DNA of 13,426 nt, from assembly GCA_021821585.1 (NCBI GenBank), contig JAKACF010000046.1, positions 1-13,426 of the forward strand, written 5' to 3'. The stretch comes from Actinomycetes bacterium (GTDB lineage: Bacteria; Actinomycetota; Acidimicrobiia; Acidimicrobiales; Bog-793). This document shows positions 1-6,926 of this stretch, one piece after another. Every line of letters starts with the position of its first letter. The stretch's first letter is position 1. The notes under the pieces were generated by a model. That model did not search any database. It was not told the origin of the DNA and saw only the letters and a program-made list of their open reading frames with translations. The position numbers and the translations under genes are program-made.

Positions 1-161
1 TGCCGTTCGTCCCTGCTCTGCGCGAGGGCGGCGACGCCGGCCGGCCCGTCGTCGTCGCCGACCCCGACGGCGAGATCGGCACGGCCTTCTCCGAGCTCGC
101 CGGCAGGATCGCCTCGCTCGGTCCGTCGCGCGTCTACCGGTCGGAGCTGTCGGTCCGCTAG
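1..161 (+). CDS. C-terminus of Mrp/ApbC-type P-loop ATPase (partial)
   Basis: Only the last 52 codons are in the window, read from base 3 to the TAG at 159-161. The residues begin PFVPALREGGDAGRPVVVAD and end RVYRSELSVR. A proline-containing strand followed by ALREGGDAGRPVV and a short acidic helix is the usual C-terminal end of Mrp/ApbC (NBP35-like) ATPases, which carry and deliver iron-sulfur clusters in the cytoplasm. The P-loop and the CxxC cluster ligands would lie upstream and cannot be checked here. A GC-rich hairpin starts at the stop codon, so the transcript probably ends here rather than running into the next gene. The family call rests on a short tail and is a recognition judgement, not an alignment. 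Confidence 0.7.
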   Translation, partial: PFVPALREGGDAGRPVVVADPDGEIGTAFSELAGRIASLGPSRVYRSELSVR

Positions 162-188
162 CAGCCGGCCGGCCGCCTCGCCGGCTGC
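161..188 (+). terminator. Hairpin directly after the Mrp-like stop codon
   Basis: GCAGCCGG (161-168) and CCGGCTGC (181-188) are exact reverse complements around a 12-base loop. The stem begins on the last base of the TAG stop. There is no T tract after it, so this is a candidate intrinsic terminator of the T-poor kind common in GC-rich actinobacteria. It might instead only protect the 3' end. Confidence 0.45.
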
Positions 189-191
189 GGC

Positions 192-1370
192 ATGACAACC
201 TCGGCGTATCCTCGCCTCGTGGTGAGCATCCCCGACGAGGTGGCGCCGGCCGAGGCCCCGGAGCTGAGCGAGAGGGCCCTTCTGTGGGCCTCGACCATGG
301 ACGGCCAGGGCGTCGTCCTCGGCGGCGACCAGGCCGGCGTGCGGGCCGCCCACGAGCTGGCGCCCGGGCTGGAGGCGGGCGTCGGGCTCCTCGACCGGGA
401 GGCGCGAGAGCAGCTGGAGGACGCCACCCTGGCGCCGGGAGCGACGCGGGCGGCCGGCGCCGGACGGCGGCGGCTCGCCGAGGCGCCCGACGAGTGGCGC
501 ACCTGCTTCGAACGCGACCGCGACCGCATCCTGCACTCGGCCGCCTTCCGCCGGCTGGCGGGCAAGACCCAGGTGTTCGTCTTCCCGGCCGACCACCAGC
601 GGACCCGGCTCACCCATGCCCTCGAGGTCGCCCAGGTGGCCGCCGCCATCGCCCGGGCCTGCCGGCTGAACGTCGCCCTCGCCGAGGCGATCGCGCTCGG
701 GCACGACTGCGGCCACGGTCCGGGGGGCCACGCGTCCGAGGACGCCCTCTCGCCGTTCGTGGACGGGGGCTTCGGCCACGCCGTCTGGGGCGCGGACGTC
801 ACCGCCGCCTCCCTCAACCTCTGCGAGGAGACCCTCGACGGCATCCGCAACCACTCCTGGTCGCGGCCGGCCCCGGCCACCCCCGAGGGGGAGGTCGTCG
901 CCCTCGCCGACCGCATCGCCTACACCGCACACGACCTCGAGGACGCCACCCACGCCGGCATCGTGAAGGCGTCGTTCCTCCCGTCGCTCGTGACCGAGCG
1001 ATGCGGCGCCACGCGGAGCAGCCAGCTCAGGGCTTTCATCGGGGACGTCGTGCGGACGACCTCGCGGACCGGCCGCGTCGCCATGAGCGAGGAGATGGCC
1101 GCCGCGCTCGCCGAGCTCCGGCGGTTCAACTACGAGCGCATCTACCTGCGGCCGTCGTCGGTCGAGCAGTCCGAGCGGGTGATCGAGATGCTCCGGGCGC
1201 TCGTCGAGCACTTCCTCCGGCGGCCCTTCGAGATGCCCGAGGAGTACGCGAGCCAGCCCGGACGGGGCGCCGTGGCCTACGTCGCCGGGATGACCGACCG
1301 CTATGCCTGCTCGCAGGCCGTGGCGCGTCTCGACTGGTCGAGCGACCGCCTGCCCCGGGGGGCCGCCTGA
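192..1370 (+). CDS. dgt: dGTPase-like HD-domain deoxynucleoside triphosphate triphosphohydrolase
   Basis: The family removes triphosphate from dGTP or other dNTPs in the cytoplasm and helps control dNTP pools. The frame encodes 392 residues. The conserved part starts near residue 75 (EDATLAPGATRAA) and continues with FERDRDRILHSAAFRRLAGK (106-125). The metal-binding HD signature is visible: H142 in RTRLTHALEV, H171-D172 in GHDCGHGPGGH, and D240 in ALADRIAYTAHD. The catalytic core is therefore intact. The start is unsettled. ATG 192 has no Shine-Dalgarno sequence and sits 3 bases after a hairpin. GTG 219 or 222 could be a leaderless start behind TATCCT, and ATG 297 is also in frame. The first 70 residues do not look like the rest of the family. 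The gene ends 64 bases before the DUF3107 gene and may or may not share its transcript. Confidence 0.88.
   Translation: MTTSAYPRLVVSIPDEVAPAEAPELSERALLWASTMDGQGVVLGGDQAGVRAAHELAPGLEAGVGLLDREAREQLEDATLAPGATRAAGAGRRRLAEAPDEWRTCFERDRDRILHSAAFRRLAGKTQVFVFPADHQRTRLTHALEVAQVAAAIARACRLNVALAEAIALGHDCGHGPGGHASEDALSPFVDGGFGHAVWGADVTAASLNLCEETLDGIRNHSWSRPAPATPEGEVVALADRIAYTAHDLEDATHAGIVKASFLPSLVTERCGATRSSQLRAFIGDVVRTTSRTGRVAMSEEMAAALAELRRFNYERIYLRPSSVEQSERVIEMLRALVEHFLRRPFEMPEEYASQPGRGAVAYVAGMTDRYACSQAVARLDWSSDRLPRGAA
207..212 (+). promoter_or_regulatory. Possible -10 element for leaderless dgt-like transcript
   Basis: TATCCT fits the actinobacterial TANNNT -10 pattern. It lies 6 bases before GTG codons at 219 and 222 in the dGTPase frame, the spacing expected when the transcript begins at the start codon. 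No convincing -35 lies 17 bases upstream. A match this short arises easily by chance. Confidence 0.3.
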
Positions 1371-1376
1371 GGCCCC

Positions 1377-1382
1377 TACGAT
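1377..1382 (+). promoter_or_regulatory. Possible -10 element ahead of the seven-gene run
   Basis: TACGAT (TANNNT type) lies in the 64-base gap after the dGTPase gene and would give a leader of about 45 bases before the GTG at 1435. I see no TTGAC-like -35 at the right distance. It is noted because it is the only candidate promoter in the gap at the head of the operon. Confidence 0.25.
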
Positions 1383-1434
1383 GGCCTCGCCTGATGGTCG
1401 ACCGCCCGAGAGGGCCGAGGCAAAGGAGCACTGA

Positions 1435-1671
1435 GTGGACGTCCGGATCGGCATCATTCAGACGCCGAAGGAGCTCGACGTCGAGCTCGGAGAGAGCGTG
1501 GACCGCGATCAGATCATCGCGGATGTCGAGCGTGCCTTGGCCGAGCCCGAAGGGGTGCTGTGGCTGACCGACCGTCGGGGGCGCCGGGTGGCCGTCCCGA
1601 CCGCCCGGATCGCCTACGTCGAGGTGGGGGCGCAGTCCGAGGAGCGGAGGGTGGGCTTCGGCGCCCCTTGA
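1435..1671 (+). CDS. DUF3107 family small protein
   Basis: This 78-residue cytoplasmic protein matches the actinobacterial DUF3107 family along its whole length. It has the N-terminal strand VRIGIIQTPKELDVEL, a helix with DQIIADVERALAEPEGV, then LWLTDRRGRRVAVPTARIAY and a C-terminal VEVGAQSEERRVGFG. The GTG start at 1435 is supported by AAGGAG (1423-1428) six bases upstream. Its function is not established. It is the first gene of the coupled run and is separated from the first ArsA-like ATPase by one base. That close linkage suggests a shared job or shared regulation with the ATPase pair, but this is inference from context. Confidence 0.88.
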   Translation: MDVRIGIIQTPKELDVELGESVDRDQIIADVERALAEPEGVLWLTDRRGRRVAVPTARIAYVEVGAQSEERRVGFGAP

Positions 1672-1672
1672 G

Positions 1673-2623
1673 TTGATCAGCCTTCTCTCACGACGCCTGC
1701 TGTTCGTCACGGGCAAGGGCGGCGTCGGCAAGACGACCGTCGCCGCCGCGCTCGGCCTGCTCGCGTCCGAGCAGGGCAAGCGCACCCTCGTCTGCGAGGT
1801 CGAGCCGAAGGGCGACCTCTCGGTCGCCTACGAGTGCGGGTCGACGCCCTTCAGCGGGCGGCGGGTCGGGCCGTTGCTGACGGCGATGTCCATGGACACC
1901 GAGGCGTCGCTTCGCGAGTACCTGCGGCTCATCGCGAGGGTGCCGGTGGTCGGGAGGATCGGGCCGGTCGCGTCCGCCTTCGACTTCGTGGCGACGGCCG
2001 CGCCGGGCATCCGCGAGATCCTCACGATCGGCAAGCTCTGCTACGAGGTGCGGGAGAACCACTACGACCTCGTCGTCGTCGACGCCTCCGCCACCGGCCA
2101 GGTGATCGGACAGCTGGCTGCACCGGTCGGCATCAACGAGCTCGTCAGGGTCGGCATCGTCCGCAACCAGACCGGCTGGATGCTCGACATCCTGCGCGAC
2201 CCGGCGACGACGGGTGCGGTCATCGTCAGCACCCCCGAGGAGATGCCGGTCTCCGAGGCCGTCGACCTCGCCTCGCGGGTCGAGGCGGAGACCCCGGTGA
2301 AGCTGGCCTGCGTCATCGCCAACCGGGTGCTCCCCGAGCTGTTCGGGCGGAGGGAGGAGATCGTCTTCGAGAGCGTCTCCTCGCGGGCGCGCACCGACCA
2401 GATGGCCGAGGCGCTCGGGGTCGGTGTCCCTGCCCTCACCTCGGTCATGTCGGCCGCCCGGCTGGCGGTGACGATCCGCCGCGACGGCGCCGCCCATCTC
2501 GAGCGCCTGAGGGAGGGGATCGACGAGTCGGTGCCCTCCCTGTACCTCCCGTACCTGTTCGGGCGGGCGCACGGCCTGCGCGCCATCCGCCAGGTGGCGC
2601 GGCTGCTCGGGGAGGAGCTGTGA
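1673..2623 (+). CDS. ArsA/Get3-like ATPase, first of a pair (Rv3679-like)
   Basis: A 316-residue cytoplasmic P-loop ATPase of the ArsA/GET3 (SIMIBI) family. The deviant Walker A motif GKGGVGKTT spans residues 14-22 and includes the signature lysine K15. In place of the usual switch I DPAHS there is EVEPKGDL (42-49). The switch II region is DLVVVDASATGQV (132-144), instead of DTAPTGHT. ANRV and the C-terminal region follow as in other members. The sequence most resembles the first member of the mycobacterial Rv3679/Rv3680 pair, which also has an EVE-type switch I. I see no CxxC zinc motif as in eukaryotic Get3 and no arsenite-binding cysteines. The start is TTG at 1673, one base after the DUF3107 stop; no other start lies ahead of the P-loop. 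The last codons overlap the second ATPase by 4 bases. Client or substrate is unknown. Confidence 0.9.
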   Translation: MISLLSRRLLFVTGKGGVGKTTVAAALGLLASEQGKRTLVCEVEPKGDLSVAYECGSTPFSGRRVGPLLTAMSMDTEASLREYLRLIARVPVVGRIGPVASAFDFVATAAPGIREILTIGKLCYEVRENHYDLVVVDASATGQVIGQLAAPVGINELVRVGIVRNQTGWMLDILRDPATTGAVIVSTPEEMPVSEAVDLASRVEAETPVKLACVIANRVLPELFGRREEIVFESVSSRARTDQMAEALGVGVPALTSVMSAARLAVTIRRDGAAHLERLREGIDESVPSLYLPYLFGRAHGLRAIRQVARLLGEEL

Positions 2624-3870
2624 GCCCGGCGCGCGCCCGCCAGCCGGCGGCGGGCGGGGGGACCCCCGAATTGGCGAAGGAGATTGAGCAGCTCGTCGCC
2701 GCCAAGGAGGTCATCGTCGCCTGCGGTCCCGGCGGGGTGGGCAAGACCACCACGGCGGCCTCGCTGGCGGCGACGGTGGCGGCCCGCCTCGGGGGCCGGG
2801 TGCTCGTCGTGACGGTGGACCCGGCCCGCCGGCTGGCCGACGCGCTCGGGATCCGCGGCATCGGGAACCAGGCGACCCGGGTGCCCGACGAGGCCTTCGA
2901 GGCGGCCGGGGTCCATCCAAAGGGCGAGCTGCACGCCGCCATGCTCGACATGTCCGAGTCCTGGGACGCTCTCGTCCGCCGGCATGCCCCGGACCACGCC
3001 ACGGCCCAGCAGATCCTCGCCAACCCGCTGTACCAGAACATCAGCCGGCGCTTCGCCCAGGGCCACGACTACATCGCGATGGAGCGCCTCTACGAGCTGC
3101 ACGAGGACGGCGACTACGACCTGCTCGTCGTCGACACCCCTCCGTCGCGCAACGCCCTCGACCTGCTCGACGCGCCGGCCCGCATGCAGGAGTTCTTCTC
3201 CTCGCGGCTGCTGCGGTGGTTGACGGTGCCCTACCGCTCCCGGTTCGTCAACATGGCGTCCCGGCCCTTCTACCAGGTCGCCGACCGCGTCCTCGGCAGC
3301 CAGCTGCTGGCGGACCTCGCCGACTTCTTCATCCTCTTGCAGACGATGCGGGAGGGCTTCGTGGCGAGGGCGGACGCCGTCGACCGCCTGCTGCGGGACG
3401 TCCGCACCACCTTCCTCCTCGTCACGACCCTGGAGGCGGTCCCCGGCCGTGAGGCAGCCGAGATGAAGGCGGCCCTCGCCGAGCGCCACCTCCACCTCGG
3501 CCTGCTCGTCTGCAACCGGGTGCTTCCGCCCTCGTTCACCGACACCGAGGCGGCCCGGGCGGCCGACGCCCTGGCGGCAGACGCCCCGGCGCTCGCCGAC
3601 AAGCTGTGCGACGGGCTCGAGGCCGACGGGGAGCCGATCTCCGCCGACCTCGTCGCACGGGTCCTCGAGGAGGTGGCGCACAGCTTCGCCAACTTCCGTC
3701 TCGTCGCCGCCCGGGAGGGCGAGCTGCTGCGCGAGCTGACGGCGTCCAACAGCGTCACCGTCACCGTTCCCTACCAGCCGGGCCAGATCACCGACCTCGA
3801 CGGCCTGCTGCGCATGGGCGCGGCGCTCTGGGGGGAGAGCCCGCCGGCAACCCGGCGGCAGCGGCGATGA
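2620..3870 (+). CDS. ArsA/Get3-like ATPase, second of a pair (Rv3680-like)
   Basis: A 416-residue cytoplasmic ATPase of the same family, resembling mycobacterial Rv3680. The Walker A motif GPGGVGKTT spans residues 36-44. The position of the signature lysine is proline (P37), so this subunit lacks the residue that normally reaches across the dimer. Switch I TVDPARRLADALG keeps the aspartate (D66), and switch II is VVDTPPSRNALDLLDAP with D172. An Rv3680-like stretch follows switch I: GELHAAMLDM, then NPLYQNISRRFAQGHDYIAM. The open frame extends far upstream, but the GTG at 2620 is preferred: it overlaps the stop of the first ATPase (GTGA) and GGGGAGGAG (2610-2618) lies just before it. The gene ends in an ATGA overlap with the PHP gene. 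It probably forms a heterodimer with its neighbour. Confidence 0.9.
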   Translation: MSPARARQPAAGGGTPELAKEIEQLVAAKEVIVACGPGGVGKTTTAASLAATVAARLGGRVLVVTVDPARRLADALGIRGIGNQATRVPDEAFEAAGVHPKGELHAAMLDMSESWDALVRRHAPDHATAQQILANPLYQNISRRFAQGHDYIAMERLYELHEDGDYDLLVVDTPPSRNALDLLDAPARMQEFFSSRLLRWLTVPYRSRFVNMASRPFYQVADRVLGSQLLADLADFFILLQTMREGFVARADAVDRLLRDVRTTFLLVTTLEAVPGREAAEMKAALAERHLHLGLLVCNRVLPPSFTDTEAARAADALAADAPALADKLCDGLEADGEPISADLVARVLEEVAHSFANFRLVAAREGELLRELTASNSVTVTVPYQPGQITDLDGLLRMGAALWGESPPATRRQRR

Positions 3871-4781
3871 TCGACTACCACGTCCACCTGTGGCCGCATG
3901 AGGAGAAGGCCGACGAGGGCGACCTCGCCGTCGGGCGCGTCGCCGACTACACCGCCGCCGCCGCGTCGCAGGGGGTGCGCGAGATCGCCCTCACCGAGCA
4001 CCTCTTCCGCTTCGTCCAGGGGAGGGCGATCGTCGACCGGTGGTGGGAGACGGTGACGGGGCCCTCGGCGCGCCACCTCGACGCCTCGGTCGAGGCCTAC
4101 TTCGACCACCACGCCACCGCCGACCTCGACCGGTACGTCGAGACGGCGCTCGCGGCCAAGAAGGCGGGGCTACCGGTCAAGATCGGCCTCGAGGTGGACT
4201 ACTACCCGGGCCGGATGGACGCCGTGGCCCGCCTGCTGGCGGGGTACCCCTTCGACGTCCTGCTCGGATCGGTCCACTGGCTCGGGAACTGGATGTTCGA
4301 CGACCTGGCGGACGGCGCCCAGATGGCCGAGTGGGACCGCCGCCCCGTCGCCGACAGCTGGCGCGCCTACGCCGAGGCCCTGGAGGAGCTCGCCGGCACC
4401 GGCGCCTGCGACGTGCTCGCCCACCCCGACCTCATCAAGGTCACCGGCCGGGTGCCGGACGCCGGCGTGGTGGAGGAGTGCGAGGAGCGGATCGCCGAGG
4501 CGGCCGCCTCGAGCGGGCTCGCGGCCGAGATCTCCTCCGCCGGCCTCGTCAAGCCCTGCCGGGAGGACTATCCCTCCCCGAGCCTGCTGCGGCGCTTCGC
4601 CGCACGGGATGTGCCGGTCACCTTCGCCTCCGACACCCACGGCACCGGCCGCGTCGGCGACCGCAACGACGAGCTGGTGGCGGCCGCGGCGGCGGCGGGC
4701 TACCGGTCCGTCCGCAGCTTCGAGGCGCGGGTCGGAACCGACGCCCCGCTCGGCGCGCCCGGGACGCCGCCCACGCCATGA
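3867..4781 (+). CDS. PHP-domain phosphatase, histidinol-phosphatase (HisJ) family
   Basis: A 304-residue cytoplasmic metallo-phosphoesterase of the PHP superfamily. All expected metal-ligand motifs are visible: HVH at H5/H7, TEH at E44-H45, GLEVD at E109/D111, GSVHW at H137, AHPD at H186/D188 and SDTHG at D256/H258. The order and spacing fit the HisJ/HisK-type histidinol-phosphate phosphatase group, which acts late in histidine biosynthesis. No other his gene is nearby, so the true substrate is open; some PHP proteins act on other phosphoesters. The ATG at 3867 overlaps the stop of the second ATPase (ATGA). There is no close Shine-Dalgarno sequence, so translation is probably coupled. It again overlaps the downstream kinase by 4 bases. 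Confidence 0.85.
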   Translation: MIDYHVHLWPHEEKADEGDLAVGRVADYTAAAASQGVREIALTEHLFRFVQGRAIVDRWWETVTGPSARHLDASVEAYFDHHATADLDRYVETALAAKKAGLPVKIGLEVDYYPGRMDAVARLLAGYPFDVLLGSVHWLGNWMFDDLADGAQMAEWDRRPVADSWRAYAEALEELAGTGACDVLAHPDLIKVTGRVPDAGVVEECEERIAEAAASSGLAAEISSAGLVKPCREDYPSPSLLRRFAARDVPVTFASDTHGTGRVGDRNDELVAAAAAAGYRSVRSFEARVGTDAPLGAPGTPPTP

Positions 4782-6274
4782 CCTCCCCGCTCGACCTCGC
4801 CTACCGGAACGCCTCGGCGTTCGAGCCGGGTGCCCGCCGCCACCTCGACCGCCTCATGGCCAACTGGAACCTCCTGGCGGACCTGTGCTTCTCGGACCTG
4901 CTGCTCTACGTGCCCTACCGGCCCCTCGGGGACGGCCCGGGCTCGGGGGAGGAGCGGCTCGTCGTCATCGGCCAGGTCCGGCCGACCACGAGCCAGACTC
5001 TGTTCGAGATCGACCTCGTCGGCGAGGTGGTGGCGACGAGCGAGCTTCCGCTCGTGATGGAGTCGCTCAGGACGGGCGCCATCAGCGTCGGGGAGCAGCG
5101 CAACGACACGGGGGAGGGTCACCTCCGCCTCGAGTGCATCCCCGTGCGCTACTCGGGCCAGATCCTCGGCTCGCTCACCCGGGTGTGGTCGCCGAGCATC
5201 GCCCGGCGCCGGGGGGCGCTCGAGCGCGTCTACCTCGAGCTGTTCGAACGGTTCTCCTCCATGGTGGCCGAGGGGGTCTTCCCCTTCCCCGACGACGAGC
5301 TGCCCGTCGAGCACTCGCCGCGGGTCGGCGACGGCGTCATGGTCGTCGACGAGCGGGGCAGGATCACCTTCGCCTCCCCGAACGCCGTCTCGGCCCTCCA
5401 CCGGATCGGGATCATGAGCGCCATCAACGGCTCGACCCTCTCCGCCCTCGGCCTCGACACGACGGTGGTGCAGGACTCCTTCTCGACGCGCCTGCCGGTG
5501 GTCGAGGAGGTCGAGCGGCGCTCGGACGTGACGCTGCTGTTCCGCTGCCTCCCGCTGCTCGCCCGGGGCGAGATCACCGGCGCCCTCGTGCTGTTGCGGG
5601 ACGTGAGCGACGTCCGGCGCCGTGACCGGCTCCTTCTCACCAAGGACGCCACCATCCGCGAGGTCCACCACCGGGTGAAGAACAACTTGCAGACGATCTC
5701 CTCGCTGCTCCGCCTGCAGGCGAGGCGGATCGACGCGCCGGCCGCCCGGACCGCGCTCGCCGAGGCGGAGCGGCGGATCCGCGCCATCGCGGTCGTCCAC
5801 GAGATCCTCTCTCGCGAGGCGGGGGACCAGGTGCCCTTCGACGAGATCGTGCACGCCCTCGTGAAGATGGCCCGGGAGTCCAACGTCGGGCCGCACGACG
5901 TGGCGGTGCGGGTGGAGGGCGAGCTCGGCGACATCCCGGCCGAGATGGCGACGCCGCTCTCGGTCGTCATCGGCGAGCTGCTCCAGAACGCCATCGAGCA
6001 CGCCTTCGTGCCCCGCGGGCGGGACGAGCCGGCGCCCCCGGCGCGCGTCGACCTCGTCTTCCGCCACGACGCCGAGGGTTACGGCGTGACCGTCCAGGAC
6101 AACGGCGTCGGGCTACCCTTGGGCTTCGACATCGAGAGCACGCGCAGTCTGGGATTGTCGATCGTCCGAGACCTCGTCCGGACCCAGCTCAACGGGACCA
6201 TCACCATGGTCGACGACGGCGGCACCCTCGTCCGGATCGACGTCCCGGTTCACCGGGCAGGGGGCGCCTACTGA
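4778..6274 (+). CDS. pdtaS: PdtaS-like cytoplasmic sensor histidine kinase
   Basis: A 498-residue soluble HisKA_2-type sensor kinase with no transmembrane segment. An N-terminal GAF-like domain (about 10-165; ANWNLLADLCFSDLLLYVPY and PVRYSGQILGSLTRV) is followed by a PAS-like domain (about 175-280; GDGVMVVDERGRITFASPNA). The phospho-acceptor segment is EVHHRVKNNLQTISSLLRLQ, with H298 directly before RVKNN. The ATPase N box is GELLQNAIEHAF (E400, N404), and the G boxes are DNGVGLP (441-447) and SLGLSIV (457-463). The order and wording match mycobacterial PdtaS, which phosphorylates the ANTAR-type RNA-binding response regulator PdtaR. No PdtaR gene is in this window. The ATG at 4778 overlaps the PHP stop. 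As in M. tuberculosis, a WhiB1-like gene lies nearby, here separated by a sigma-factor pair. Confidence 0.92.
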   Translation: MTSPLDLAYRNASAFEPGARRHLDRLMANWNLLADLCFSDLLLYVPYRPLGDGPGSGEERLVVIGQVRPTTSQTLFEIDLVGEVVATSELPLVMESLRTGAISVGEQRNDTGEGHLRLECIPVRYSGQILGSLTRVWSPSIARRRGALERVYLELFERFSSMVAEGVFPFPDDELPVEHSPRVGDGVMVVDERGRITFASPNAVSALHRIGIMSAINGSTLSALGLDTTVVQDSFSTRLPVVEEVERRSDVTLLFRCLPLLARGEITGALVLLRDVSDVRRRDRLLLTKDATIREVHHRVKNNLQTISSLLRLQARRIDAPAARTALAEAERRIRAIAVVHEILSREAGDQVPFDEIVHALVKMARESNVGPHDVAVRVEGELGDIPAEMATPLSVVIGELLQNAIEHAFVPRGRDEPAPPARVDLVFRHDAEGYGVTVQDNGVGLPLGFDIESTRSLGLSIVRDLVRTQLNGTITMVDDGGTLVRIDVPVHRAGGAY

Positions 6275-6284
6275 GGGGGGTGAG

Positions 6285-6926
6285 ATGGCGGAAGCGTGGG
6301 TGGGCCCGGGCGGGGGCGACGCCGTCCCGCCGAGCCAGCCTCTCGCGGCGGCGGACCTCCCCGACGCAAGATCGGAGGCCGTTCCGGCGTCTCAGCTCCC
6401 GATGGCGATGGTGGAGCTCACCGCCTGCGAGCAGGAGCAGGCACCCGCGCCCGCCGGGCCCGACCGCCCGAGCTTCGAGGAGCTGTACACCTCGTCCTAC
6501 CAATCGCTCGTCCGCCTGGCCTACGTGCTGACCGGGTCGCTCGAGGTCTCCGAGGACCTCGTCCAGGACTGCTTCGTCCGGCTGCACCGCCGCTACGGTG
6601 AGCTCGAGAGCCCGCACCACTACGCGAAGCAGGCGGTCGTCAACGCCTGCCGGTCCCACTTCCGGCGCATGGGCCGGGAGCGGGACCGAAGGCCGCTGCT
6701 CTACGTCGTCGACTCCGACGGCGGGCGAGGGGGCTCGGGCGCCACCGGCGAGCTGCACGACGTGCTGCTCAGGCTGCCCTACCGCCAGCGGGCGGCCGTC
6801 GTGCTGCGCTACTACGCCGACCTGTCCGAACAGGAGATCGCCGCCGTCCTCGGCTGCCGGCCGGGGACGGTCGGCTCGCTCATCCACCGGGGGCTCGCCA
6901 GCCTGCGCAAGGTGCTCGAGCCATGA
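6285..6926 (+). CDS. SigE-family ECF RNA polymerase sigma factor
   Basis: A 213-residue group IV (ECF) sigma factor. Region 2 spans about residues 63-133 (FEELYTSSYQSLVRLAYVLT, SEDLVQDCFVRLHRRY) and region 4 about 156-210 (LLRLPYRQRAAVVLRYYADL, then the helix-turn-helix SEQEIAAVLGCRPGTV). It fits the actinobacterial SigE-family subgroup. Two features stand out. A roughly 60-residue N-terminal extension, rich in alanine and proline, precedes region 2. The recognition helix reads GTVGSLIHRGL where most relatives have GTVKSRxHRGL, losing two basic residues. The ATG at 6285 is chosen because GAGGGG (6273-6278) lies six bases upstream; ATGs at 6402 and 6408 lack such a signal. The gene overlaps the next gene by 4 bases (ATGA), typical of sigma/regulator pairs. 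Confidence 0.88.
   Translation: MAEAWVGPGGGDAVPPSQPLAAADLPDARSEAVPASQLPMAMVELTACEQEQAPAPAGPDRPSFEELYTSSYQSLVRLAYVLTGSLEVSEDLVQDCFVRLHRRYGELESPHHYAKQAVVNACRSHFRRMGRERDRRPLLYVVDSDGGRGGSGATGELHDVLLRLPYRQRAAVVLRYYADLSEQEIAAVLGCRPGTVGSLIHRGLASLRKVLEP

Noticed and set aside
1834..2619. Upstream extension of the second ATPase frame
   Set aside because: The extra part lies inside the first ATPase in another frame and reads as Arg/Gly/Pro-rich shadow sequence; GTG 2620 has a good ribosome site and overlap.
2062..3681. Long minus-strand open frame (539 codons) opposite the second ATPase
   Set aside because: It is the shadow of a GC-rich gene with clear P-loop ATPase motifs on the plus strand; its own product is low-complexity with no recognisable motif.
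4700..6067. Long minus-strand open frame (455 codons) opposite the histidine kinase
   Set aside because: The plus-strand PdtaS-like protein has complete kinase motifs throughout; the minus frame reads as Arg/Asp/His/Pro-rich noise.
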